Assembly: GCA_027605045.1 (NCBI GenBank)
Contig: JAQFWX010000004.1
Span: forward strand, 310,001 to 374,000
DNA: 64,000 bases
DNA from: Phallus indusiatus
Lineage: Eukaryota > Basidiomycota > Agaricomycetes > Phallales > Phallaceae
Direction: 5' to 3'
A program made the position numbers and the translations under genes. Shown one piece after another: positions 43,428 to 55,266 of the stretch. The notes beneath the pieces are model-generated. The model was not told the origin of the DNA and did not search any database. It saw only the letters and a program-made list of their open reading frames with translations. Numbering within the stretch: position 1 is the first letter of the stretch; each line of letters begins with the position of its first letter.

Positions 43428-46084
43428 CTATGCTTGTAATCCTGTAGTCCGTGGTAGACCTGCTTCGGTGAGAAACGTTCGTGTGCTATGATGTTGATGA
43501 TGGGAAGAAGAAGGAGAACGAGAAGATCCATCATTCGACGAAGTTGACGATGATGAGCCTTTTCTTCCCCTTGTCAGATCCGCCGATGATGGCGATATCA
43601 AACCTGAATGAGAACCACCATTAAGCATCTTTCTTTGCTCTAAAGGCAGCCTTAAAGGGATAGGAACATGAATGTCCCCATTTTCCAGTACCCGAGATGC
43701 AGAAGCCGAGGCTGGAGCTGAAGCTGGTGTGGAAGCCGAGACCTCGCTCAATGGAGTTGACGCCCCCGACCGTGATTTCGACCTGCCCACACGCACCCGA
43801 TGAACGACTCGTGCCTCGAAAGGCGTCAACCGTTCCGGTTTCAAAGGCGGTGAAGCCTCTTTTTTCGCAAGCATAGCGCTATTCGCAGGTGTAATTGTTT
43901 CTTCCGAGCTATGTGGCGTATTTCGACCCAACCATACCGCACTTGATAGCTTATTGCCGTTCGTCATAGACCATCCATCCGCGGACAACGACGACGAAAC
44001 AGAAGATGATAGCGATGTTGAGTGCTGGGGCATGATAATCCGCTCATAGTAAAGCATGTACGCCCCAGAGTGTTCGGCGAGAACCCGCTCAATGCCTACT
44101 TCATCGACCGTCTCGTCGCTGCTCCGAAGCCACAGCGAAGGCTTAGTGAGATCATCGTCTTGCTGCTGCTGATGTTGTGAAGGGGTATCATTGACATTTG
44201 TATTCAAACAAATATCACATGCACAGCCCCGGGCACATTTCAACCGGGGCGGATCCCATCTGTGTTCATCTAGTGGCGGTTTGGGTTTCCGCCGGTAGGC
44301 AACGTAATGTCCAAATGAATGGGTTCCGTAATGACAAACAACTGCGGTCAGACGATATAGAACCGCAGGAGAAGGAGGAGGTAGTGAATGAAGGGGGCTG
44401 ACAGAAAGTGCGCGAGGTGATGAAGGTGAAGACCCGGGAGATGGTGTCGAGATGGGTGCGGAGGGTAGCGTGGATAGTTCTCCAGATGTCGTAAAGGGTG
44501 TTAAATCAAGATATTCGGGATAAAATACACGACACGTGTTCTTGACACCTGATCCTCCATACTGAATGGAACGGCTGAGGTGCAAAGCCAACACAGGGGG
44601 TGGCTGAAAAGAAAGGAGATAAAAACCAACGACCTACTGGGTTCGTTAACAAAAAGGAAGCTTACACGAGCTATCATAGACTGTCTCGTCGAACAACGGC
44701 TAAACACTTTCTCCATCTTTACACCTTTTAAATCTTCCTCTATTCTTCCCTCGTCTAGTGCCGCTTTCACTCGAGCCTCTAGCTTTCGCGCTTCCCTCGC
44801 TCGTTTCTTTTTTGAGGAACTCGCACCACCATCAGCTACAGAATCCTTGACTTTGTCCGCCTCGGCCAGCAACCGTCGATGGGTAGCTATCATGGAACAT
44901 TTCCGGCATATGCAGTCATCGAGCAGCTCCAAGCGAGTATAATCGGACAGACAATCCTCTAACCGACAGCTGGGCTAAGAAACTATCAGAAAGAGCTGAA
45001 AACGAACAAAAATCAGATGCCATATACCAATCTTGGAACGACAAGCTGCCAGTTGTCGAAAGCAAAGTGCATAACAGCTTCCGTATACCCACACTCTACG
45101 CAACTTCTCCTGTTCGCCGTCAACCCGTCAAAGACCTTATTCTTGAGAAACCCAGGTATCTCAGGAACACCATCAGCAGAACGTCCATTCAAGGCTCCAA
45201 AGCCCAAGTCGCGCGTGGCTTCTTCTTCAACAGCTCTGTCCTCGTTTTTGATAGTCTCAGACAGGAGCTGGAAGAACTCCTGTGAATCTTGATGCTCGCG
45301 GGAATAGAAAAGAGCATTACGTGTTGATTTATCATTAGACGTTGAAAATGCATTGATCAGCCCATCGGGACGGAGTGGACGGGTATTTGGAGAGGGCGTG
45401 TTTAGGTCTAATGTAAGTAGTAGTGGACGGTTGAACCGCTGCGTAAGACGAAAGGATACAAGACATACCAATAAGGATTTCGCGCAAAGCATCAATAACG
45501 GGCGTAGGAACGTCATATTGCTCCGCTCGTGAATGAATTGCTTCAATATATGGTTGCAAGTACGTCAGAGACGCCATGGCCTACATACTCAAACATTTAA
45601 GGTTTACGAACGGAACAAAAGCTGTACAGAAGAACAACAAACCTGCAATGTAGAGTTCATGAAACAGTATGTCCCCGAAATGTTGACAATTCCGGGATAC
45701 CGCAATGATTCATCAGAAGCTACAAAAAAGATTTTTTTCGTAAACACAAAAAGACAGCCCTCAGGTAAACCAGTATAAAGAAGATGGTTTACATTCAGTA
45801 TCCGGGAGTTTATGGGAATCGGATCTCCGCATTTTCTTCTTAGATGGTTTATGGTTCGGTTTTGGAGAAAGCGTTTCATAACCATGAATCCAATTCCACG
45901 CAAATCCTAGCCCGATGTTCTCGAGAACCATCGTGGTGATCCACAAAATCCAGGAGAAAGTTTTCGGTCGGTTAAAAACAGCGAGGGTAATTACGGGTGA
46001 TATTAAGAATATCACCAAGATGGGAAGAAATTGCTCCCAAAGAACACTGTCCAGGACGCCACGCACGTCGATGCCAGAAGGCAT
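43428..46084 (-). CDS. Ubiquitin carboxyl-terminal hydrolase (USP/C19), membrane-anchored
   Basis: The ATG at 46084 starts an N-terminal segment with a membrane helix (FLPILVIFLISPVITLAVF) and a second hydrophobic stretch. The catalytic Cys box is GIVNISGTYCFMNSTLQ, followed by MASLTYLQPYIEAI. The next exons carry HQDSQEFFQLLSE (QQD-like box), CVECGYTE...CRKC zinc-ribbon cysteines and PPVLALHLSRSIQYG. The His box is AVVCHYGTHSFGHYVAYRR. The C-terminus is a long Ser/Pro-rich tail. The architecture (membrane anchor plus USP fold with a large insert) resembles fungal UBP1-type deubiquitinases. It would remove ubiquitin from substrates at a membrane. Introns are several and short; I did not verify each phase. 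Confidence 0.85.
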
Positions 46085-46502
46085 TAAAAACAGGACGGGC
46101 GGTGTCTTTTGTCTTACGTAAGAAAATTCGGCCGTAGGCTAGTCCGGCGAATTAGATTTCGACGCCTTTGTATGGCTTGCGCACACTTGCGCACGGAGTA
46201 TTATTGTTAGGTGCACAATTGTTTTTTGGGTTTGGATTTTAGATATGAAAAAAAATAAGAAAACCCTCACAGAAGGAAACGATTGAAATACAGGTAATTG
46301 GTAGGTATATGAACAGTTCAAAATAGTATATCTTTTTGATAAAGTTTTACAACAGCGAATGAAGAGAAAGGGATGTCCTCTTTTCGCTTCCTCTAATAAC
46401 AATATTCCGTCAATGTTCTGGGAATGATGTATGAACGGGTGCGTGTGATATCCGATGTGATCCTCCAGACGAGTTGTGAAGGATTGGACGGTGTGTTGTT
46501 AT

Positions 46503-46943
46503 CTACCAGTATACTGTTCGTTCAATGGTGGTTTTCCGGGTTGGAGGAGGCAGGGCGTATTGTACTCGACGAATTAGCCTAACAGTCGGATACCTGCAGA
46601 AAGAGAATATTCGTATGAGAAAGGACGAGGCATATTTATAAAGCGTCGACAGTACCATGCTTGGTAGATCCGACCGGGATCAATCTCAACCTCGACAACC
46701 TTACGACCCTAAACAAAGACGGAAATATGCTTAAAATCGAGGATTGTTTCAGAAACAATGAACTGCATACTGTTGGATACTCGGTACGAGAGCCTACGAC
46801 AACGCCTTCACGGTAACCATATGCACTGTGGGTGAAGCTAACATAGTCTCCGACCTGCGATTCGGACGGGTAATGAGCAAACACAACGCAGAGCACGCAA
46901 GCGGCTAGATAGCAAGCAAACATACCAAGATTTCATCAGACAT
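46503..46943 (-). CDS. Small conserved-looking protein, 72 aa, four exons
   Basis: Exons 46943-46926 (18 nt), 46854-46798, 46708-46656 and 46593-46503 join in frame with GT...AG introns of 70, 89 and 62 bp. The first exon encodes only MSDEIL. The product continues VGDYVSFTHSAYGYREGVV, then GRKVVEVEIDPGRIYQAW, then YPTVRLIRRVQYALPPP, and ends TIERTVYW. The beta-rich, charged composition suggests a small SH3-like or chromo-barrel-like fold (VGDYVxF...GRKVVEVEID), but this is a guess. No signal peptide or membrane helix. It lies head-to-tail with the deubiquitinase gene. Confidence 0.65.
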
Positions 46944-47504
46944 GTTTGATTGCTGTGGTGGCTGTTATTTCCCGGAAAAAATAAGGAAAATGGACTGAGG
47001 TTGGAGGGTAGAGGGCTGAGAGACGACTGGATGAAGGGCGGGTGACAAGATGAAAGGGAAACGGCGTGCTTTTATAGATGAGAAACACGTTGCCTATGCA
47101 AGGCTTCCTAATGTATTGTATATACATACATCCTGGGAACAATAAATTAGATTATATTTATGTTCATGAGAAGCGAGCCTCGTTGTCCTTTTTGTCCGTC
47201 TGGTCGCCTGAAAGCGCCTCGCATGTCAATGGAGTTTCAAAGATGACAGTCCTGCTATTGTTCATTGACAAGAGCATTGTTGAAAAGCTTTTTCATTCGG
47301 ACTGTGTTGAGATATTTTGCTTTTCATCTCTTTTCCGAGAATGTGAAAACGTCCAGGTTTTTCAGGGATATTTGATAGATAGGGAAGAAAGGCTTTGAAA
47401 TATCTCGGCGCCGACCTTCATTCCCACACGTGGCGTTCACGCGCACGGTCATCCTTACCTTCTACTTGCAAAGCCAAAAAATCGTGTATTTTTTCTACAT
47501 AAAC
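46944..47504. other. Intergenic, no gene recognised
   Basis: Promoter region of the 72-aa gene on one side and the 3' flank of the DNAJC28-like gene on the other. Nothing else seen. Confidence 0.4.
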
Positions 47505-49206
47505 CTACTCATTAACAAGGGATATCAATCTTGACCACATGCTCCGCCAGCTATTAAACATGCTTTTAAATGGCGTGATGCGTCCACTCTGATCACGCAG
47601 ACCACCACCCTCGATCATCGTACCTTGTCGGTCATCTTCTTCCTCGCTGAAGCCTCGCGGCTGCAAATCGACTTTACTAAATTGACCACCGCTCGCTCTA
47701 CGTTTGATTTCTTCCAAAATTTCATCCTTGCATTCTTCGTACATCCTCTCTAATTCGACCTGTCTATCCAGCGGCGTTTTCCGAACAGCGTATGGTGCGA
47801 CCCCATTGTACTTTCTCACCAATGAATTAATTTGTGCTAAAAATTGATCATGGTATCCTTGTTCTCTTTTCTCCCATTCGTGGTCTCGCAGTCGGGTGAT
47901 ATCCATTAATGTGATACTGGAAAGGAAGGCTGGGTGATTGGTCGTTGTCAGGGTTCGGACAGCTCTCCGAATCCATGTCGATCTAAGGGTATTGCGGAAG
48001 GTGGTTATAGAACTCTCAAGTTCTACAAAAAGAAGGCTCAGTTGATTGTCAAAAACCGCCAATAAAAGAATAGAATATAGTATAGAACTATAACCCTCCA
48101 GTTGACGCAGTTTGGATGAAACATACCACCGTCGTACCAGAAAGCGTCGTCATAGTCCTAGGAATACGTGTGCCAGAATGAATACGCATAGTCGCGCTTA
48201 CCATTTTGAAACTCTACCCACGGGGGTGCAGCCCCCTGTCTTTGCACTATCCGGTTCATTAAAAACTCTTCCCTCGGAATAAACGGATTACTCTCTTCAT
48301 TAGCTCTTACTATCGGCTTTCCTCGACCTTTTATACTTTGAAAGAGACCTTCATTTCTAGCGCGCTACATAAAAGACATGAGATTCTATTTCAGATAGAG
48401 GAAAAAAAAGCTAAGTCGCGTGTCTGACGTACTTCTATTCTTTCTTCGACAAGACCGCTCCACCCTTTTAATGAAACCGGATTAGCATGGGCAGAGCTAC
48501 TCTTGCCTATTCTATAATCCAAGCTTTTTTCTTTTGCACTTGTCAGCCGTCCAGCCAATATCGTCTTCTTCTTGCGATCGCGCTCTATCATCTTACTGCG
48601 GGTATCGTCGGTGTTGGTTGATGAAGCATCCTTGGTACGGCTCGTTCCTGCTGAAAGAGGAGGCAAACGCATGTATTTTACAGATGCAACATTCGAAGGT
48701 GGCCGGAAAGTAGTTAACCATGGTTTATGGGTGTCGCCGGAAGTAGACGGCTGCGACAAAGGCTTAGCATACGTGCTAGAGCCCGATGATGGTGGAATGC
48801 TTTCTGATGCAAATGATGACGTGATAAGGTGAGCATTCGGTTTAAGATCCTCCTTGATCTTTTCTTCGGCCATCCTTATAGATTCGTTTCTCAGAGGTTT
48901 GTATTTATCCACAAGCATGCGCAACACGGCATCTTGAATAGACTCGTCACCCGTCCAATTGGGATGCTCTTGTGCAGCATTGGCGGCGGCATTAGCAATA
49001 CGAGAATTAGACGACGAGGCACCGCCGCTTAGGTTCGTCATCCTCTGCCCCTCCTCCTCTAGCTTTTCTTGCTCAGCAGTTTTCCAAAGGAAGTCGCTTG
49101 TCCGCCAAGATGAATTGTGATTAATAACGTTTCCATTTTTGTCTCCGTGCGCCGCGTTCTTTACCAAGCGAGTCGTTGAGATCCAGCGTATTTGTCTTGC
49201 ATGCAT
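47505..49206 (-). CDS. DNAJC28/DUF1992-family protein, probably mitochondrial
   Basis: The ATG at 49206 gives MHARQIRWISTTRLVKNAA, a basic Ser/Thr-rich presequence typical of mitochondrial import. A central low-complexity Ser/Pro region is followed, across introns near 48410 and 48200, by KPIVRANEESNPFIPREEFLMNRIVQRQGAAPPWVE. This contains the conserved core of the DUF1992 (DnaJ homologue subfamily C member 28) domain. The C-terminal half is helical and charged (WEKREQGYHDQFLAQINSLVRKYN, then RQVELERMYEECKDEILEEIKRR). No J domain is visible, as in other members of this family. The molecular role in fungi is not established. Exon joins between 47970 and 48410 are approximate. Confidence 0.8.
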
Positions 49207-49208
49207 CG

Positions 49209-49830
49209 GATTGAGGGAGAACAGTTTGAACGAATGATGTTGGATATCGGCAAGAAAGTCCTACTCGAGAACTTTGCACAAGGAAGGCGTGAGAAGTCTA
49301 AGCAAGCCGCTCATGCCGGTACTCGCAAGCCGACCGGCGGAACGGAGTCCGACATGTCCGACGCTGCGAGATCCAATGACGAACAGCCCCGGCAATAGCT
49401 CTGCCAGACCGCAAACGCTTGTGATTTCTCTCCTATAAATCAACACAATTATCATTGTGTATTTTCTTTTTCTCTGGAGATCATACCTTTTGCTCAAACC
49501 ATCAGTGCATGGTCCGTCCCAAGTACGCCACACATACGCATTTGCGTAATCTCGGTGGTAAATTCGATTATAACCCATCCACCATCGCCCACTTCCGCCG
49601 CCACCTCGCTCGTGTCAGACTACGACGTATCCTTTCGACGTCTCCCTTTGTATGGTATATCTTCGGCATTGGAACAGCTTGTGTCATCGGGTTCTGTCCC
49701 AGCGTTGATAGCTACAAAAGGGAGGAGGATTTCATGCGGGGTCGGAAGTCGTTGCACCATTGCTTAACGCTTCCCATAGCGCGAAAAGCCTTTGCGAAGA
49801 GGTATGTATCTCGATCAAAAGCTCTAGTGT
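49209..49830 (+). other. Possible divergent coding region, unresolved
   Basis: Directly divergent from the DNAJC28-like gene, plus-strand frames show protein-like composition: MMLDIGKKVLLENFAQGRREK ending DEQPRQ and a stop, then PPSPTSAATSLVSDYD followed by LPLYGISSALEQLVSSGSVPALIA. A further in-frame-looking block (VVAPLLNASHSAKSLCEEV) is in another phase and ends at a GTATGT donor. I could not splice these into one frame or identify a family. It may be a decayed gene. Confidence 0.25.
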
Positions 49831-49839
49831 TTTAATCTC

Positions 49840-52500
49840 TCAACATTTAATCGATGTGCTAGTACTACCCCATCGAGTTTTGCCTGAATACCCGGTGGTT
49901 CGAATATGCTCACGGACATCATCATTCCAATCTCCATTTTTACCCGTCTCAATATTCCGGTTACCTTGTAGTCCTAATGTATCCATACATTGCATAATTA
50001 TATATCATTAAAGTATCCACCCTCATCCAACGTATCAGCAAACATCGGTATTGCACTTCAGCCTTGGCAACACGGCATAGGAATCAATTACCCCATTAAT
50101 CAGAGTCGGGCCAGCACCCGACAAATAATCCAGCCTTTCAAAACAGAAAAATGAGCCTACAATCGTATTGCTTCTGGATCTATTACTTACACAGAATCCC
50201 GGACGTTCCAATGCCAACGCCAATAACAAAGCATTCACTGCAAGAAAAAAAATTTTCCGAAAGGAGCCTTAGACCCTGGCTATTGAATATTGACCGCTCC
50301 CGGGCCTTAATTACGACACGCTTCGGCATCCGTTCAAAACCTTGTGAATGAAGCGCGTGCGATTGGTTTCGCTCATGTTACAACTTCGTTCAAAATGACT
50401 TGTTAAATGATGAGCACATGGTAGGTTTTTTCATTTGTCACATTTCTCTCATCAACTAAGATGGATGATTTAAAATGAGTCCGCCTGTCAGAGGAGATAT
50501 TTATTGTGGATTCAAACATTTACTCGAAAGGTTGGTCGTGCCAGGTGGACGTGTTAGTGGAACAGATGGCAGCTGCAGCAACTTTCGTATATTCTAACAT
50601 GTCTATAATGTTAATTACCCAAAATAAATATACAAATAGGACGTCTAAGCCCAATTTGAAATTAGTTTTTCAGTCTAGAACTGTTATCTATACTCTTTTA
50701 TCAGGATAAGAAGTTGGAAGAGAAAACCATTTCAAAGATGAGGAACAATCATCTCATCTCCAGCATGCTAATCCACGAGCCTGAGCGCTTGATCAATTGA
50801 ATTCCCTGAAGTCTAAATGAGTTGCTATATGACGGACTGTTAATAGTATACCTTAATACAACGGCTGTTTGCTCACCTTAACATACTACGTGCAGCAGTC
50901 GCAGTAGCTGGTCAGCACATATACACTGAAAACCAAAAACCAAAAGCTTAGGTATTAGAAGATAAGAGTCAGCGTGCCCTTGCACCCCGGATGATTTTCA
51001 TTTTCGGTGCGAACAATGTTTGGTGCCCGATTGATTATCACGATGCATGATCAGCTGCCATTTATCCTAGCAGTCAAATGCTAGTCCATCATCGTGTACC
51101 CCAATAAGACGTGGGCTATCTTTTCATCAGTGGTTGTCAGCATCTTAAAACACTAAGATGCGTCTCAGCAACACTGGTGGAGCGGCTCAGCGAACATATA
51201 GGGTTCTACTTTGAGGACTACTTTGAGAAACAAATTCTGTTGCAATCAGAAAGGTTCGTATCAACTGGGTTAATCAATGCGATTCAGTAACGTACTAATT
51301 CGCTGGAAAAACGACATCTTCTCTTTGCCGCCGAGCAGAACGTGGGTAGCCCATTGTACCGTAAACTGAATGCTTCACAAGTCAACCTTGAAGTATATCG
51401 CCATCTACTTCTAGGACTCCTGAGGAACCTTCTTTCCTCTACTTGTCCCAAAGTAGCTGAGAAGCCCTGAGATAAACATTGCCTCGAATACTTCGGCGAA
51501 GCAGCCATAAAGGATATCTGAACCTTTTGTTTAGCGATTGTCATCGGTGTTAGAGTTTTAAGCTTTAAGTTCGAGTCCTTGTTGCTAGTGGGAGGACAAC
51601 TGTCGGTTCTGAGCACTGCGCATGCCGAAGCGTGCCGCTGATAAATCAAGCTGATCGCAGTTTCGAAGACTTTGCCCCAACTTTGCCCACATCATCGTTA
51701 AACTTCTACTCCGGTTCTTCGTTGAGGCCAACTCCTTTTTTAAGCAAGAGAATAACACCACTGTGTCCTTTTTGGAATCTGACTGTTCTTTTTTTTTTTG
51801 ATAAATTAATATGAGTAAGTGACATCTGTTTGGATATTTGTTTCGTGGCCTTGTCATCAGTATTCCTTACGTTATTCAAACACAGAAATTGAAACATTTT
51901 ACTTTCGCATTTATCATAAGGACAGTCTCGAATCAGAACACATCCGGAGAAAAAGTCGAAGATGTAGTGGATGATGATACGGTGACATTCAGAGTCCCAG
52001 ACTTTAGGCTGTTCATGGTCATGGTCATCTCAGTTGAGACAACTTCTCCATTTCAGTCGAGGCACAGTTGGAAAATCGTACACCCACGGGCAAAAGGTGT
52101 CATCCACCCTATTGATGGGCATTCTAATGAGTCATAGTGTTTATTTGGGTGTATTTAAATCCTTCTTTAGTGCCCTTAGCTGAGATCAGCGATCTGGGTT
52201 ACAGGCTATTTGGAGCTTACTGGGAACTCCAAGGTCAGGTTAGAACATATCCTTACTTAATCGCAATCTTTGTTATACTCGGAGCAGAAGGCCCACAAAC
52301 GTGACGATATGATATTCCTTATATGAAATTCAATTCAAATTACCTCCAGTCTACATCACTGTGCCCAAATGTCACCGGTTCCCTGTGTCTCCACTTTCCA
52401 TAAACGGAATGCTTTGTACGTATATAATAAAGGAAGGAATGTACTTGTCTTAAGAGTCTCGTCTTACTCCTTTATTACAAACTCAGGTCTTCCTTTTTAA
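49840..52500. other. Non-coding stretch
   Basis: About 2.6 kb with no supportable gene. Short frames on both strands lack domains. The last 100 bp form the promoter of the FAD oxidase gene (GTATATAATAAAGG near 52420-52433). Confidence 0.4.
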
Positions 52501-54668
52501 ATGTCTCTCACTATCCGAGATGAATTGACAAAAGCCGGCATCAATGCCCTATTTCCCGATTCACCCGCGTATCTCAGTCCCACACCTCGTGAGCATAGCG
52601 GCAAAGCAATCTTTCCGTGGAAATGTTTGTAACATGTCGCTAGGGAACAGACGAATGACTGTATACCCTGAGGGTATTACCTTTCCAACCAGTCCCGAAC
52701 AAGTGGCTAAGGTCGTTGAGCTCTGTAATAAATACAAACAACGTGTCGTTGCTCTCTCCGGAGGAGTAAGTCTGAAGAGGAAATACATTGCTCCTGTTTG
52801 ACCTGATAGATATAGCACGGTTCAATCGCAAATAGCATTGGCGGATTTCACGGGGCCCTGGTCATCGACCTCGCCAAATTGAAAAAGGTCGATTACAATT
52901 CTAGCACTAAACGTATAACGTTCCAGACCGGATGTAGACTTGCCGATGTAATTAAAGCACTTGAAAAACATAATCGCGCGATTCCTCATGGAACTTGTGG
53001 GACCGTCGGTTTGGGGGGGCATTCGGGTAAAGCGCTTACTTCTGGAAGATATATAACTGCTGGCTGAAATGTCATGAATTAGCCTTCGGTGGCTTTGGCC
53101 TTGCCTCCCGCATGTGGGGACTTAACTGTGACTCCATTTATTCAATGAATGTCGTAACAGACGATGGGACTCAGAAAGTCAGTTCTTCCACCACCAATCC
53201 GGACTTATTTTGGGTGCGTGGTTCATATCTCTAAACCAACTATTTGAAATGTTAGCTGACGATGATGCTGGTTAGGCCATGAGAGGAGCGGCACCATCGT
53301 TCGCAATTGCTACTTCGCTTACATACAACACGCACCCAGCTCCCGAGGTTGTGGACGACTATTACCATTCCGTGTCCATGACTGCTCAAGCGGCCGCTTC
53401 AACCTTTGAATTAATTCAAGATCAAGTAGATGATATTCATCTATTTCCCAAAGAGCTCGGCTTTCAATTCCGTGTTGACAAAGGAGATAAGCCTGGTGAA
53501 GTAACCGTCATAATTACAGGAACTGAGTACGGACAAGAGGCAACTCACCACCGAGTCATTGAGCCAGTACTGAAAAAGACTTTGGGGGACCGTGCAGCCG
53601 AAACAACGAGAGTTTCTGATGCTAATAACGAAGGAATACCCTTCCCACCGCCACATCCCGACACAAACCACTATGCCGTTACGATCAGAGGGAATCATTT
53701 TTCAAGCGTTGCTCGTACTGCGGCCGATCCTCTGTTAAATGGAGATTCAGTCGCGCTTGCGAAGGCACTCGGGCCGCATGTCGCTCATTCCACGAGCAAG
53801 GAAGCCGGTGTGTAATTTCAAAAATACTCTCTTTTCTACTTTATTAATACTAGTACGATAGCCGTTCGTCATCACGTCAACCGAGTATTTAGATCTGGGT
53901 TGCCAAAGCAAGCTCAGGCCGATTCGACCGTCAGTGCAGCTCCGGCGACTCCGGCTTCTCCTGATCCCCCAGTTTCTTTTTATATCAAGTCACTGATGAC
54001 CCCAATCCTTAATCATGCTGCAATCACCGCATTTTTTCAATATGTCTCTCGGAAAGAATCTTTTGAGATTCCTCTTGTAAGGACCCTTTTTTTCCTTTCA
54101 CATACAATCGCCCAGTCTTCCCAACCTTGGATTCTTAATAGAATTGGTTTGTGGCGTTCAAGTTAGTTGGAGGACGCGATTCGGTTATGCCCACCGCTGG
54201 TTCAAATTCCTTTCGTTGGCGGGATGCGTGTTGGATGATCGAATTCAATGCCGATGCACGCGTGCCACCGCCTTATCCTGAGTACGGTTATACTTTCCTG
54301 GATGGTACGTTAAAGGCCTATTCTTTGCAATCCTCTCACCCATCATCTATATATTCCTTAGATATGGTTAAAACTATAACCTCAAATATGCCGGACTCCA
54401 AGTTCGGGTAAGTCATCTGAAGATCTTTTCTCCAGTTTGAATTTCATTTTCATGTATATGTATGCGCGGCCAGTGCATACCCGGGATTTGGTGATGACAG
54501 GCTCGAAAATTGTAAGCAAACTCTTTCATCTTATTCAGCCCTGAATGTTCAAGTGACAACATACCTTCAGTCAATGATATGTATTACGGAGTCAACTACA
54601 CCAGGTTGAAGGAGATTAGAAGCACGTCGGCCACAACCGGCGTGTTTGTTTTCCCCCAAAGTATTTAA
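52501..54668 (+). CDS. BBE-like FAD-linked oxidoreductase, 551 aa
   Basis: Ten exons: 52501-52588, 52644-52765, 52816-53026, 53083-53213, 53276-53811, 53854-54076, 54142-54304, 54362-54407, 54474-54511 and 54571-54668. All introns are GT...AG and phases agree. PEGITFPTSPEQVAKVV and VVALSGGHGS start the PCMH-type FAD-binding domain, whose GGH histidine is a covalent FAD ligand. HGTCGTVGLGGHS offers the second ligand, Cys, typical of bicovalently flavinylated berberine-bridge-like enzymes. AFGGFGLASRMWGLNCDSI follows. The C-terminal substrate domain ends YYGVNYTRLKEIRSTSATTGVFVFPQSI, matching the BBE C-terminal module. Family members oxidise carbohydrates, alcohols or alkaloid-like substrates with release of hydrogen peroxide. 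There is no obvious signal peptide. It appears intact. Confidence 0.88.
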
Positions 54669-55266
54669 ATCATGCGACTTTGTGCTTTTGGTAAGAACAG
54701 TGTCGACGTGGTTTGATTTCAGGCTTGATGTATCTTAACTTTCACTTCGTCGAAATACTTTCCCAGTTTCGTCGCTTGCACGCGTACCCACAGTTGATTA
54801 ATCTGGACCTCGCATTCGCCAGGGACAGAGTTAAGTACATGAGCATTGTTGCTTATGTTTATGTCCACACCAATTACGGAACGTCATCTAACCCATGTAG
54901 CAATGAAACATTCGAGAATATGTCAAACCAGGAAAAAGATCAATCGTCCGAGTCTAACCAAAGTCAACGACTATCAACTTTGACAAACCACGTGCAGCAG
55001 ACCCGACAATTCAATGATTTATGTTTTTCTCAATTGCCCCAGACGCGCTGCCAGTGGTGTGCGTCGGAAAGCTCAATGACTCGGTATGAATTAGACTAGA
55101 TGCGCCCCGGGGCGGAGCCGCAAAATCCCTTGCATCCGTTCAGGCAGGGGATTAACTTTTAAGCGCGCCCAAACGTACAAGCCCCTATCGAAATCGTTCA
55201 GAAGCTAGCACATTACCCATGCATTACAATTTATTTACACGTAGCTCGTAACTAACTACATTAGTT
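54669..55266. other. Intergenic, no gene recognised
   Basis: A plus-strand frame at 54713-55099 lies immediately downstream of the oxidase stop and has no genuine ATG near its start. I regard it as 3' flank. Confidence 0.4.

Noticed and set aside
52589..52643. Frameshift in the FAD oxidase near its N-terminus
   Set aside because: A 55-bp GTGAGC...CTAG intron removes the mismatch and gives a continuous frame, so the gene is not a pseudogene on this ground.
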